In this document: piece after piece, positions 1 to 8,463 of the stretch
How the letters are laid out: every line of letters begins with the position of its first letter
Position numbering within the stretch: position 1 is the stretch's first letter
Assembly (NCBI GenBank): GCA_963779765.1
Contig: CAVZZP010000001.1
Coordinates: 806,001-870,000 of the forward strand
DNA: 64,000 nucleotides
Direction: 5' to 3'
Origin: Silicimonas sp963779765
GTDB taxonomy: Bacteria; Pseudomonadota; Alphaproteobacteria; Rhodobacterales; Rhodobacteraceae
Notes under the pieces: model-generated
The model's database searches: none
The model's input: the letters and a program-made list of their open reading frames with translations, nothing else
Told to the model about the DNA's origin: nothing
Program-made: the position numbers and the translations under genes

Positions 1-245
1 CCGTCAGACCCGCCGACCTGACCTCGCTCTCCTCGCGCAACGGCGGACGCTTCCCGATGGCGAGGGTCCTGTCGACCATCGACGGGTACACCCGCGTCCA
101 GACGGGCACCCATGTCATGCCGGAATTCGGAAGCACCCTCTCGAAGGGCCCGGTCCTGATGGTCGACACCGGCGACGGCATCGCCAGCCCCGTCCCCGCG
201 CGCCTTCTGGCGCTGGCCCGGCATCTGGAGAACCTTCAGCGCTAG
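1..245 (+). CDS. c-type cytochrome-like protein, C-terminal end (partial)
   Basis: Only the last 80 or so codons are present. The frame is open from base 3 and ends at TAG 243-245, so the start and any CXXCH haem motif lie left of the window. The visible order is ADLTSLSSRNGG, RVLSTIDGY, HVMPEFG, then GDGI and a final helix ending ARHLENLQR. This resembles the tail of small periplasmic cytochromes c seen in Rhodobacterales, where the methionine in HVMPEFG would be the second haem ligand. That family assignment is from recall of the motif order and not from the haem site itself, so it stays moderate. The next gene lies 204 bp downstream, and I see no RNA gene in between. Confidence 0.55.
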   Translation, partial: VRPADLTSLSSRNGGRFPMARVLSTIDGYTRVQTGTHVMPEFGSTLSKGPVLMVDTGDGIASPVPARLLALARHLENLQR

Positions 246-449
246 GCGGAACCGGCAGGCCCTATTCGTTCGTCGCAGACCCGTTAGTGTTTCGGTCAGG
301 TCTGCTTCGAGGTCGTGGGGCAATCGCCTTTAGTCATGCTGTGCGAGAGGCGCGTTGAAGACTGCTAAACTGCTGGTCGCAAAACCAGTCTTTGCTATAC
401 AGCCGAAAGAGCGATCTGTGCGTGACAGGCCGGAACGGAGTAACTGGAA

Positions 450-965
450 GTGCGCATTTGGACCTTAATACTGGTGATAGTGGTGTTTCCTGTTCTTGCT
501 GTCGCCCGAACGTCCTCAACTGATTGCGGCTTGTTTACAGTTCGCCCAGAAAGTGATGCCCTCGTTCTGGACAAAAGTGGAAATGTGAAGCGTGTAGTAG
601 GTCCTGGATTACACATTTGCGTGCCAATGGTGGAAACTGTTTGGATTGAAAACACGCTCTTTGAGCGACGTGAGGATGTCGAAATCTGGTGGCCTGAGGA
701 CCAATGCGTAATCACAGTTTCAGTCTTTTGGAACATCTCCGACCTGGAGGTTTACTATACCAAAGGTCAAGAAGCGGTCGCCGTTTCTGTGATCGAGAAG
801 CAGGTGCAAGAGGCTCACGAGAATGCAGAGGTTTCTAGCTTTAGTAGAGAGACAATCTCAAACTACCTGCAAATCACCCTTCGTGAGAATCGTGGCGCGT
901 TCGAGGAGTATGGCGTCAACTTTCTTCGCTCCTTCGCGAGCCTTGAAGACTGTATCCAAGAGTAA
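450..965 (+). CDS. Small SPFH/band 7-like secreted or membrane-anchored protein
   Basis: A 171-residue protein starting at GTG 450 with a GGAG-type ribosome site about ten bases upstream. Residues 1-20 form a hydrophobic signal or anchor. Residues 45-115 read like an SPFH (prohibitin/HflC) core: VKRVVGPGLHICVP, a short strand, then ENTLFERREDVEIWWPEDQ and ITVSVFWNISDLEVYY. Residues 120-165 look like the helix that follows it in HflC-type proteins. At 171 residues it is much shorter than HflC or prohibitin (about 280-300) and lacks their long C-terminal coiled coil. The gene is clearly poorer in G+C than its neighbours (about half versus two thirds), which suggests recent acquisition. No partner gene is adjacent. 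Function not known. Confidence 0.6.
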   Translation: MRIWTLILVIVVFPVLAVARTSSTDCGLFTVRPESDALVLDKSGNVKRVVGPGLHICVPMVETVWIENTLFERREDVEIWWPEDQCVITVSVFWNISDLEVYYTKGQEAVAVSVIEKQVQEAHENAEVSSFSRETISNYLQITLRENRGAFEEYGVNFLRSFASLEDCIQE

Positions 966-1022
966 GAGCGTGATCAGATCAAATGCCAACCTCTTGTCCC
1001 TATAGCCGACTCCCCCTTCCCC

Positions 1023-1054
1023 AAAAGAAAACGCCGGACCCGAAGGTCCGGCGC
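1023..1054 (-). terminator. Rho-independent terminator of the OmpA-type gene
   Basis: A perfect 9-bp stem (1032-1040 with 1045-1053) and a four-base loop. Read on the minus strand it is followed by TTTTCTTTTGG. It lies about 30 bp after the stop codon of the 1083-1745 gene, so it should end that transcript. Confidence 0.8.
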
Positions 1055-1082
1055 TTCCCACTCGTCACTCGTGAAACCGATC

Positions 1083-1745
1083 TCAGTTCGTCGGCGTGAT
1101 CGTGATGTCCACGCGACGGTTCTGCGCGCGACCAGAGGCCGTGGCGTTGGTGGCAATCGGCTGGCTCTCGCCCGCGCCGATGGTCTGGACCCGCGATCCC
1201 GACACGCCCGACGAGCGCAGGACCGAAGACACGGCCAGCGCACGGCGCTCGGACAGGTCCTGGTTGTACGCGGCCGACCCGGTGTTGTCGGTGTGGCCGG
1301 TGACGGTCACGATCGACTGCGGATACTTGTTCAGGCTGTTGGCCAGAACCCGCAGGTCGGAAGAAAGCGTCGCGTTCAAGGTGGCGCTGTCCGTCGCGAA
1401 AAGGATCGCCTCGGGCATCCGCACGATCAGCGCGTTGCCGGTGTTGATCACGTCGATCTGGCCGTTGCCGAAGTCGTTGCGAAGCTCGGCCGCCTGACGG
1501 TCGAGGCTATAGCCGATGGCCGCACCCGCAGCCGCGCCGACCGCAGCACCGACAGCGGCGTTCCGGATCCGGTCGCTGCCGCTTTCACGGGTTCCGCCGA
1601 GAACGGCGCCCACAGCCGCACCCGCAAGAGCACCCTGACGGGTACGCTGGCCATCGGTGCCGGGATAGGTCGAGGGATCGCCACAGGCAGCGAGGGCCAT
1701 GATGCCCGCCGCGCCGACAAGCGTGGAAGTCTTGAAGATAGGCAT
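1083..1745 (-). CDS. OmpA-family outer-membrane lipoprotein with glycine zipper (YiaD-like)
   Basis: 220 residues. The start at 1745 is chosen because AAGGA sits just upstream and it gives a clean lipoprotein signal with lipobox LAAC near residue 20; the open frame runs further upstream but that part has no protein-like features. Residues about 38-82 are a Gly/Ala-rich glycine-zipper segment (AGAAVGAVLGG, AAVGAAVGAAAGAAIGY). Residues about 110-220 are an OmpA C-terminal peptidoglycan-binding domain, with FATDSATLN, TGHTDNTGS, LSERRA and the closing RAQNRRVDITI. It is expected to be lipidated, sit in the outer membrane facing the periplasm, and tie the membrane to peptidoglycan. It is a single-gene unit closed by the terminator at 1023-1054. 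Confidence 0.88.
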   Translation of the reverse strand: MPIFKTSTLVGAAGIMALAACGDPSTYPGTDGQRTRQGALAGAAVGAVLGGTRESGSDRIRNAAVGAAVGAAAGAAIGYSLDRQAAELRNDFGNGQIDVINTGNALIVRMPEAILFATDSATLNATLSSDLRVLANSLNKYPQSIVTVTGHTDNTGSAAYNQDLSERRALAVSSVLRSSGVSGSRVQTIGAGESQPIATNATASGRAQNRRVDITITPTN

Positions 1746-1873
1746 GAAGTGTCCTTTTCTTTGCACATCTCGAACGCCGCTATATGCGAAATGTTCCACA
1801 TTGCCAGCGGCCACGTCGGAAAAGCTGGACCTGAACACCCTGCTAGGCAAATTCACGCCTCTGTTATGCCATA

Positions 1874-2729
1874 TCAGGCTGTCTCGGCCGCTTCCCACGC
1901 CAGCATGGCCCGCTTGACCGGAAGCCCCCAGTGATAGCCGCCCAAACCCCCCGACTTGCGCAACGCCCGGTGGCACGGGATCAGCCACGAGATCGGGTTG
2001 CGCCCCACTGCACTGCCGACCGCGCGCACCGCCTTTGGGTGACCGATCAGCCGCGCGATGTCGCTGTAGGTCGTGACGTGACCCGTGGGAACATGCAGCA
2101 GCGCCTCCCACACCTTGATCTGGAACGGAGCGCCGATCAGGAACAACTTCGGCGCAGCCTCCTGTCCTTTCGTTGGAAAAGCGGCTTCGGTCATCGGCGC
2201 CAGCCGCGCCCGGTCCTCGATGAATGTCGCGTCAGGCCACCTCGACCGCAGATCCGCCATCGTCGCCTCGGACCCGGCCTCGGCCGCGAACCCGATGCCG
2301 CAGATGCCGCGCTCGGTCCCCATCACCAGGACCGGCCCGAACGGGCTGTCGAACCAGCCCCAGCGAAATCTCCAGCCCCGCCCCGCCCTTTGCGTAGTCG
2401 CCGGGAGACATCGCCTCCCACCGCACGAAAAGGTCGTGCAGCCGTCCCCCGCCCGACAACCCCACGAGGTCCGCCGTCTCGAGCGTGGTGTGCCGCGTGG
2501 CCAGAAGCGCTTTCGCGTGATCGAGACGCAGCCACTGCTGATAGCGCTTCGGAGACACTCCGGCCCACCGGCTGAAGATGCGCTGGAAATGCGCCGGGCT
2601 CATGTGCATCTCGGCCGCGATCTCCTCCAGCGTCAACTCGCGACCGTCCGCACCGTCCAGCCTCTCGATGGCGCGGCGCATCAGGTCATAGTGATATCCG
2701 GTCTCGATCTGTGTCATGGCGGTCATCAT
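1874..2729 (-). pseudogene. AraC-type regulator/methylated-DNA cysteine methyltransferase (Ada-like), frameshifted
   Basis: Two overlapping minus-strand frames together spell one known domain order. The first (from 2729) holds an AraC helix-turn-helix: LTLEEIAAEMHMSPAHFQRIFSRW then GVSPKRYQQWLRLDHAKALL. The second, ending at 1874, holds the MGMT domain with the active site PCHRALR and the segment GHVTTYSDIARLIG. The frames join if one C opposite base 2363 is removed, which restores EISWGWFDSPFGPVLVMGTERGI. The protein would repair O6-alkylguanine by moving the alkyl group to the cysteine of PCHR. The N-terminal zinc/phosphotriester domain of classical Ada is absent. A single extra base in an otherwise intact gene favours sequence error over true decay. 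Confidence 0.8.
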
Positions 2730-2839
2730 CGCGATCCTTCTGTCCTTGTCACGGATCTAGGCAGGACCGGCCCGAACCGCGACCCGGATCCTGCGGGAAA
2801 GGCTTGCCGCGCCACGGCCGATCCGCCAGAACGTCCCCG

Positions 2840-3485
2840 ATGGCCAGGCAGCTTCCCTATCACACGGTCCGCGAGATCTTCGCCCGCTTCCACGCCGCGG
2901 AGGCCGAGCCGAAGGGCGAACTCGAACACCTCAACGCCTACACCCTGCTCGTCGCCGTGGCACTGTCGGCACAGGCGACGGACGCAGGCGTCAACAAGGC
3001 CACCCGCAAGCTCTTCGAAGTCGCCGACACGCCGCAGAAGATGCTCGACCTCGGCGAAGAGGCTCTGACCGAGCACATCAAGACCATCGGCCTCTATCCG
3101 CAACAAGGCGAAGAACGTGATGAAGATGGCCCGCATCCTCGTCGACGACTACGGCGGCGAGGTGCCCTCGTCGCGCGCAGCCCTCCAGGCGCTGCCGGGC
3201 GTCGGCCGCAAGACCGCCAACGTCGTTCTCAACATGTGGTGGAGCCACCCCGCCCAGGCCGTCGACACCCACATCTTCCGCGTCGGCAACCGCACCGGCA
3301 TCGCACCCGGCAAGGACGTCGACGCCGTCGAGCGCGCCATCGAAGACAACGTGCCGGCCGAATATCAGCGCCACGCGCACCACTGGCTGATCCTGCACGG
3401 CCGGTACATCTGCCTTGCGCGCAAGCCCCGCTGCCCCGACTGCCTGATCCGCGATCTCTGCGCCTACGAGGACAAGACCCAATGA
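2840..3485 (+). pseudogene. nth: Endonuclease III, one apparent frameshift
   Basis: A DNA glycosylase/AP lyase for oxidised pyrimidines. The start is ATG 2840 (MARQLPYHTVREIF). The first 86 codons are in one frame (NAYTLLVAVALSAQATDAGVN, HIKTIGLY). The rest is in the next frame (MKMARILVDDYGGEVP onward). Removing one C at about 3098 rejoins them as GLYRNKAKNVMKMARIL. The helix-hairpin-helix LPGVGRKTANVV contains the catalytic lysine, VDTHIFRV contains the catalytic aspartate, and the iron-sulphur loop has the C-x6-C-x2-C-x5-C spacing near the C-terminus. Total length, about 214 residues, is normal. The TGA stop overlaps the ATG of the adenosine kinase gene (ATGA), so the two are probably co-translated. 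Confidence 0.88.
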
Positions 3486-4465
3486 ACGCCTTCGACGTGG
3501 TCGGGATCGGCAATGCGATCGTCGACGTCATCTCGTCCGCCGACGACAGCTTCCTCGACCTCATGGGGATCGAGAAGGGCATCATGCAACTGGTCGAACG
3601 GCAACGGGGCGAGATGCTCTACGCCGCGATGAAAGACCGTGTGCAGGCGCCCGGCGGATCGGTCGCGAACACGCTCGCCGGCCTCGGCAACCTCGGCCTG
3701 CGTACCGGCTTCATCGGCCGGGTCCACGACGATGCCCTGGGACGCTTCTACGCCCGCTCGATGGAGGACGGCGGCACCGCCTTCGTCAACCCTCCCGTCG
3801 CGGGCGGCGACCTGCCGACATCGCGCTCGATGATCTTCGTCTCGCCCGACGGCGAACGGTCGATGAACACCTACCTCGGCATCTCGTCCGACCTGGGCCC
3901 CGACGACGTGGCCGACGACGTGGCGGGCGCGGCGCGGATCCTGTTCCTCGAGGGCTATCTCTACGACAAGCCGTCGGGGAAGGAGGCGTTCGAACGCGCC
4001 GCCCGCCTCTGTCGCGGCGCTGGCGGCAAGGCCGGCATCGCGCTCTCGGATCCCTTCTGCGTCGACCGCCACCGCGACAGCTTCCGCCACCTCGTGCGCG
4101 ACCTCGACTACGTCATCGGCAACCGCCACGAATGGGAATCGCTCTACCAGACCGACCTGTCGTCCGCGCTCGAACAGGCGGCGAAGGACTCCGGCCTCGT
4201 CGTCTGCACCCGCTCGGGCGAGGACGTGATCCTCGTGCAGGGCGACGAGACGGCCCGCGTGCCCGTGCGCCGCGTGGTGCCCGTCGACGCGACCGGCGCG
4301 GGCGACCAGTTCGCTGCCGGCTTCCTCTACGGCTACGCCACCGGCCAGTCGCTTCAGATCGCGGGCCGCATGGGCTGCGCCGCCGCCGCCGAGGTCATCG
4401 GCCACTTCGGCGCCCGCCCGGAGACCGATCTCAAGGCGCTCTTCCGCCGCGAAAACCTGATCTGA
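3482..4465 (+). CDS. Adenosine kinase, PfkB family
   Basis: 327 residues. It transfers phosphate from ATP to a nucleoside, probably adenosine, in purine salvage. Near the N-terminus VVGIGNAIVDVI is the usual PfkB opening, GGSVANT (59-65) is the substrate-binding GG motif, and DATGAGDQFAAGF (269-281) is PfkB signature 2 with the catalytic aspartate. The order and length match the adenosine kinases of alphaproteobacteria more closely than ribokinases. It overlaps nth by four bases and has a terminator-like repeat just downstream. Sugar kinase activity cannot be excluded from sequence alone. Confidence 0.85.
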   Translation: MNAFDVVGIGNAIVDVISSADDSFLDLMGIEKGIMQLVERQRGEMLYAAMKDRVQAPGGSVANTLAGLGNLGLRTGFIGRVHDDALGRFYARSMEDGGTAFVNPPVAGGDLPTSRSMIFVSPDGERSMNTYLGISSDLGPDDVADDVAGAARILFLEGYLYDKPSGKEAFERAARLCRGAGGKAGIALSDPFCVDRHRDSFRHLVRDLDYVIGNRHEWESLYQTDLSSALEQAAKDSGLVVCTRSGEDVILVQGDETARVPVRRVVPVDATGAGDQFAAGFLYGYATGQSLQIAGRMGCAAAAEVIGHFGARPETDLKALFRRENLI

Positions 4466-4510
4466 GGAGAGCCGGGGCTCCGCCCCGGACCCCAGAGTAT
4501 TTTTTAACCA
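4466..4510 (+). terminator. GC-rich palindrome plus T-run after the kinase gene (half of a repeat pair)
   Basis: CCGGGGC-TCC-GCCCCGG at 4472-4488 forms a 7-bp stem. It is followed by ACCCCAGAGTATTTTTTAACCAAGAAGAA, giving six T. It can serve as the terminator of nth-adenosine kinase. The same module (stem, AGTATT, CCAAGAAGAA) recurs in inverted orientation at 4627-4674. Confidence 0.7.
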
Positions 4511-4604
4511 AGAAGAAACCGGTCCCGGTCAGACTGACCCGAGCGGTACAGGCGGGAGCGCCGATGACCGCCCAAGGAGAAGGCGACTTCTTCCGGGGCG
4601 TCCC

Positions 4605-6092
4605 TCAAAGGGGGGCGCCCTTTCCATTCTTCTTGGCCGAAATACTCCGGGGGTGCGAGGGGCAGCGCCCCCGGCCGTACGCCGCCGAGCGGGTCAGCCG
4701 CTCCGGCAGTCCATTGGCCCAGCCGCTGATCGTCCCCGCTCCAAGGCAGACGACGATGTCGCCCGGCCGCGCCTGCTCGCGCACCAGTCGCTCCAGGTCG
4801 TCCTCCGACACCACCGCGCGCGCATGGCGATGCCCGTGCCGGATCAATCCCGCTACCAGATCCTCGCGCGTGGCCCCCGGAATGGGATCCTCGCCCGCCG
4901 AATAGACCTCGGCGATGCCTACAACGTCGGCCTCGTTGAAGCAGGTGCAGAAATCCTCGAAGAGCGACGACAGCCGCGTGAAGCGGTGCGGCTGGTGGAC
5001 GGCGATGACCCGCGCGCCCGGCTCGATGGCCTGCCGAGCCGCCTTCAGCACCGCCGCGATCTCGACCGGGTGGTGGCCGTAATCGTCGATGACCGTCACG
5101 CCGCCCACGGTGCCCACGCGCGTGAACCGCCGGTTGACGCCCTTGAAGTTCGCCAGCGCCTCGCGGATCTCGGCCGCCTTCATCCCGAGGTGCCGCGCCA
5201 CGGCCACCGCCGCCAGCGCGTTCGACACGTTGTGGTCCCCCGGCATCGGCAAGGTGCAGCCCTCGATCACCATGCCGTCGGCCAGTTCGACGTCGAATTG
5301 CGCGATCCCGGCCTCGTACCGCAGGTTCACCGCGCGCACGTCCGCCTGCGCGTTGAACCCGAAGGTCACGACGCGACGGTCCGTCACGCGCCCCACCAGC
5401 GCCTGCACCTCGGGGTGATCGGTGCAGAGCACCGCAAGCCCGTAGAACGGGATGTTCGACACGAAGTCCAGGAACCCCTGCCGCAACGCCTCGATCGACC
5501 CCCAATGCTCCATGTGCTCGGGATCGATGTTCGTCACGATGGCGATGGTCGCGGGCAGCCGGTTGAACGTCCCGTCCAACTCGTCGGCCTCGACCACCAT
5601 CCATTCGCCAGCGCCCACCCGCGCGTTCGAGCCGTAGGCGTGGATGATACCGCCGTTGATGACCGTCGGATCAAGCCCGCCATGATCGAGTAGCGCCGCC
5701 ACCATCGTGGTGGTCGTGGTCTTGCCATGCGTCCCAGCCACCGCCACGTTCGAGCGAAGCCGCATCAGCTCCGCCAGCATCTCGGCCCGGCGCACGACCG
5801 GCAGACCCAGCCGCCGCGCCTCGTCCAGTTCCGGGTTGCCCTTCTTGATCGCCGACGAGATCACGATGACCTCGGCGCCCTCCAGGTTCGCGGCCCTCTG
5901 GCCCTCGAAGATGGTCGCGCCCATCCCCGCCAGACGGTCGGTGATCTTCGACGCCTTCAGGTCCGACCCCTGCACGGTATAGCCTGCGCGGATCAGCACC
6001 TCGGCAATGCCCGACATCCCGATGCCCCCGATCCCCACGAAGTGGATCGGCCCCATCTCGGTCGGCAGTTTAGTCGCTGCGGCTGCGTTCAT
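4605..6092 (-). CDS. murC: UDP-N-acetylmuramate--L-alanine ligase
   Basis: A cytoplasmic Mur ligase that adds L-alanine to UDP-MurNAc. The Rossmann segment IHFVGIGGIGMSGIAE lies at about 16-31 and the ATP loop GTHGKTTTTT at 120-129. Also visible are VEADELDGTF, NIDPEHMEHW, NVSNALAAVAVAR, DDYGHHPVEI and HQPHRFTRL, all Mur-ligase landmarks. Its ATG overlaps the murG stop (ATGA), so it is the third gene of ftsW-murG-murC. The body ends at GAGTISGWANGLPERL, where MurC proteins normally stop. Here the frame runs on for about 27 residues through a repeat element. A stop in the neighbouring frame at 4694-4696 suggests either a small 3' frameshift or a real repeat-derived tail. Confidence 0.95.
   Translation of the reverse strand: MNAAAATKLPTEMGPIHFVGIGGIGMSGIAEVLIRAGYTVQGSDLKASKITDRLAGMGATIFEGQRAANLEGAEVIVISSAIKKGNPELDEARRLGLPVVRRAEMLAELMRLRSNVAVAGTHGKTTTTTMVAALLDHGGLDPTVINGGIIHAYGSNARVGAGEWMVVEADELDGTFNRLPATIAIVTNIDPEHMEHWGSIEALRQGFLDFVSNIPFYGLAVLCTDHPEVQALVGRVTDRRVVTFGFNAQADVRAVNLRYEAGIAQFDVELADGMVIEGCTLPMPGDHNVSNALAAVAVARHLGMKAAEIREALANFKGVNRRFTRVGTVGGVTVIDDYGHHPVEIAAVLKAARQAIEPGARVIAVHQPHRFTRLSSLFEDFCTCFNEADVVGIAEVYSAGEDPIPGATREDLVAGLIRHGHRHARAVVSEDDLERLVREQARPGDIVVCLGAGTISGWANGLPERLTRSAAYGRGRCPSHPRSISAKKNGKGAPL
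4627..4674 (-). repeat. Inverted copy of the stem/AGTATT/CCAAGAAGAA element, inside the murC tail
   Basis: Reading the minus strand gives a stem (CCGGGGGCGC with GCACCCCCGG, 4647-4674), then GAGTATTTCGGCCAAGAAGAATGG. That is the same module as 4472-4520 but facing the other way, so the two form a pair about 110 bp apart. The element lies inside the open reading frame of murC and encodes its last 15-20 residues. Intergenic elements of this kind are common in Rhodobacterales; the pairing here sits at the point where two convergent operons meet. Confidence 0.6.
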
Positions 6093-7180
6093 GTCTCTCT
6101 CCGTCCAAGCTCTTCGACAAGGCCGGCCAGCCGGTCCGTCGCGTCGGGGATGCCCTGGGTCAATGCGTTCGCGGCCATGCGTTTCGCGGCATCGGGCGAG
6201 GTGAGCACGGTCATCATCTGTTCCGACAGCGAAGCCGGGTCAAGCGCGGATTCAGGCACCAGGATCGCCGCATTGGCATCGACCAGCCCACGCGCATTCG
6301 CCGTCTGCTCGTCGCGGATCGCCGCCGCGAGAGGGATCAGGATCGACGGTCGTCCGATCACGCTAAGGTCCGCGACCGACGACGCCCCCGACCGGCAGAC
6401 GACCAGATGCGCCGCAGCCATCAGGTCGGGCATGTCGGGAAAAAACGGCTCGACCATCGCGCTGACGCCGGCCTTGTCATAGATCTCGCGCACCCGCGCA
6501 TCGTCCTCGGGTCGCGCCTGATGCGCCACCTCAAGCCGCGCGCGCAGGCTGTCCGGCAGCCGCGCGATGGCCAGCGGCACCGTGTCCGAGACCACGCGCG
6601 CGCCCTGGCTGCCACCGAAGGCCACGATGCGGATCGTCCCGTCCGGGGGCGGATAGGGCGCCGCCGCGCGGGCAAGGACGCTGCCCCGCACCGGGTTGCC
6701 CACATGCACGCTCTCGACGCCCGACGGAAGCCTCGTCGGCCATGTCCCGCAGGCGATGCGGTCGACGTGTCGGGCGAAGACCTGGTTCACCCGGCCCAGC
6801 ACCCCGTTCTGCTCGTGGATCAGCCGCGGCACCCGCAGGAACCAGGCCGCCGCGAGAGCCGGAATCGACGGATAGCCACCGAAGCCCGCGACCACGGTCG
6901 GACGATCCGACAGGAACCGCACCACCGCCGTCACAACACCACCCGCGATCAGAAACGGAGCGGCCACCTTGGCCAGCACGCCGCCCCGCGCGAAGGTCGC
7001 ACTCGCGACTTGCCGGATCTCGACGCCCTTCGGGAACTGACCGGTATACCGCGCGCCCCTCGCATCCGTTGACAGGGTCACCCGCCAGCCCCGCGCCAGC
7101 ATCGCCTCGGCCAAAGCCTGTGCGGGGTACATGTGCCCCGCCGTGCCGCCCGCCGCGATGACGAGGTGCCGCGCGCTCAC
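6089..7180 (-). CDS. murG: Undecaprenyldiphospho-muramoylpentapeptide N-acetylglucosaminyltransferase
   Basis: 363 residues from a GTG start at 7180 that overlaps the ftsW stop (GTGA). MurG adds GlcNAc to lipid I to make lipid II on the inner face of the cytoplasmic membrane. VIAAGGTAGHMYPAQALAE at the N-terminus is the first glycosyltransferase-28 loop; FGGYPSIPA and HEQNGVLGRVNQ follow; AFGGSQGARV opens the C-terminal UDP-GlcNAc half; CRSGASSVADL and IPLAAAIRDEQTANA complete it. The open frame extends far upstream of the GTG, but that extension is a shadow of ftsW in another frame. The stop overlaps the murC ATG. Confidence 0.95.
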   Translation of the reverse strand: MSARHLVIAAGGTAGHMYPAQALAEAMLARGWRVTLSTDARGARYTGQFPKGVEIRQVASATFARGGVLAKVAAPFLIAGGVVTAVVRFLSDRPTVVAGFGGYPSIPALAAAWFLRVPRLIHEQNGVLGRVNQVFARHVDRIACGTWPTRLPSGVESVHVGNPVRGSVLARAAAPYPPPDGTIRIVAFGGSQGARVVSDTVPLAIARLPDSLRARLEVAHQARPEDDARVREIYDKAGVSAMVEPFFPDMPDLMAAAHLVVCRSGASSVADLSVIGRPSILIPLAAAIRDEQTANARGLVDANAAILVPESALDPASLSEQMMTVLTSPDAAKRMAANALTQGIPDATDRLAGLVEELGRRET

Positions 7181-8343
7181 CGCCCGCTCCGGACGAGATA
7201 GTCGCGGATTTCGCCCTGCGGCCGGGCCCGGGTGAAGGACAGCAGCATCCCCAGCATGATGCCGCCCGCGACAAGCGACGAGCCGCCGTAGCTCACGAAG
7301 GGCAGCGTCATCCCCTTGGCGGGCAGAAGCCGCACCGCGACGCTCATGTTGATCATCGCCTGCATCGCGAAGGTGCAGGCCAGTCCCGTCCCGGCAAGGC
7401 GGATGAACGGATCGCGCTCGCGCATCAGCCGGAAGAGCGAGCGCAGGACGATGGTGGCGTAGAGGAAGATGATGGCGAGGACGAGGATCAGCCCGTACTC
7501 CTCGGCCGCGACCGCGATGATGAAGTCGGTGTGCGCATCCGGCAGCGACCACTTCACCGTCCCCTCGCCCACGCCGACGCCGAAAAACCCGCCCTCGCGG
7601 ATCGCATTCGCGGCATAGCCCAGTTGCGTGTTCGGATCGACCTCGGCTGACAGGAACCCGTCGATCCGCCGCGCAAAGTGCTCGGACCCGCGATAGGCGA
7701 ACATGGCTCCCGCCGAGACCAGTCCTGCGATCCCTGCCAGGATGAAGAACGGCGCGCCGCCGACGAAATACATCACGCCCCAGGCGAACAGGATCAGGCT
7801 CGCCTGCCCGAAATCGGGCTGGAGCGCGAGAAGCAGCACGACCGCCAGAGCCAGCGCGAAGGAATAGGTCTTGCCCGGCGGACCGGCCACCTCGTTCGAG
7901 GCGGCGATCATCCAGCCGACCAGGACGATGAAGCCGGGCTTCAGAAACTCCGACGGCTGGATCGACCCGAAGCCGACCGAGAACCAGCGCACCGCACCCT
8001 TGCCGAAATCCGTGCCGATGAAGGGCAAGAGCATCATGGCCAGGAACGAGACCGCGAAGCCGATCACCGCCAGGCGCCGCACCGTGCGGGGCGACATCAA
8101 CGTCATCGCGAACATGGCGATCAGGGCCGCGCCGCCGAAGAAAACCTGCCGTTCCACGTAATAGAACGCCGAGAACCCGTTTCGTTCGGCAAGAGGGGGG
8201 GAGGCGGCGAGACCCAGAAGAAGGCCGATGCCGAACAGCACCAGGACGCAGCTCATGGACCACTTGTCGACGGTACGCCACCACCGGGGAAGAATCGGCT
8301 CGCCGCCCCCGCGCGGGACCGAGCCATAGACCATCTCCGTCAT
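7177..8343 (-). CDS. ftsW: Division-associated lipid II polymerase FtsW (SEDS family)
   Basis: 388 residues with about ten hydrophobic segments. SEDS landmarks are visible: GAVRWFSVGFGSIQPSEFLKP, LQPDFGQASLILFAWG, a long loop containing ARRIDGFLSAEVDPNTQLGYA, AHTDFIIAVAAEEYGL, and near the end LLPAKGMTLPFVSYGGSSL. It polymerises septal peptidoglycan with its partner PBP in the divisome. Its place directly before murG and murC is the standard division/cell-wall cluster order and separates it from RodA. The region upstream (8344-8463) contains no gene and could hold the promoter of this operon. Confidence 0.95.
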   Translation of the reverse strand: MTEMVYGSVPRGGGEPILPRWWRTVDKWSMSCVLVLFGIGLLLGLAASPPLAERNGFSAFYYVERQVFFGGAALIAMFAMTLMSPRTVRRLAVIGFAVSFLAMMLLPFIGTDFGKGAVRWFSVGFGSIQPSEFLKPGFIVLVGWMIAASNEVAGPPGKTYSFALALAVVLLLALQPDFGQASLILFAWGVMYFVGGAPFFILAGIAGLVSAGAMFAYRGSEHFARRIDGFLSAEVDPNTQLGYAANAIREGGFFGVGVGEGTVKWSLPDAHTDFIIAVAAEEYGLILVLAIIFLYATIVLRSLFRLMRERDPFIRLAGTGLACTFAMQAMINMSVAVRLLPAKGMTLPFVSYGGSSLVAGGIMLGMLLSFTRARPQGEIRDYLVRSGR

Positions 8344-8463
8344 GAGCCTGCTCTGCTGCCTGTCGCCCGTTCACCGGGTCTGCGGCGGACCATAGCGAAA
8401 CGCGGCTTCGAGCGCCAGAGAAACCCTGACGCCCGCCGCAGCTCGCGGACGGACCGTTTCCGC

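Noticed and set aside
241..449. tRNA or small RNA in the gap before the SPFH gene
   Set aside because: I found no cloverleaf, T-loop GTTCRA or terminator; the gap simply has lower G+C.
1083..2111. 342-codon version of the OmpA-type gene
   Set aside because: The first 122 codons overlap the Ada-like gene and lack protein character; the lipoprotein signal begins at 1745.
2711..4465. 584-codon frame as an nth-kinase fusion protein
   Set aside because: The middle is the out-of-frame part of nth after the frameshift near 3098; the kinase has its own ATG at 3482 overlapping the nth stop.
6089..8374. 761-codon frame as a long MurG
   Set aside because: The first half is a shadow of ftsW; MurG starts at the GTG at 7180.
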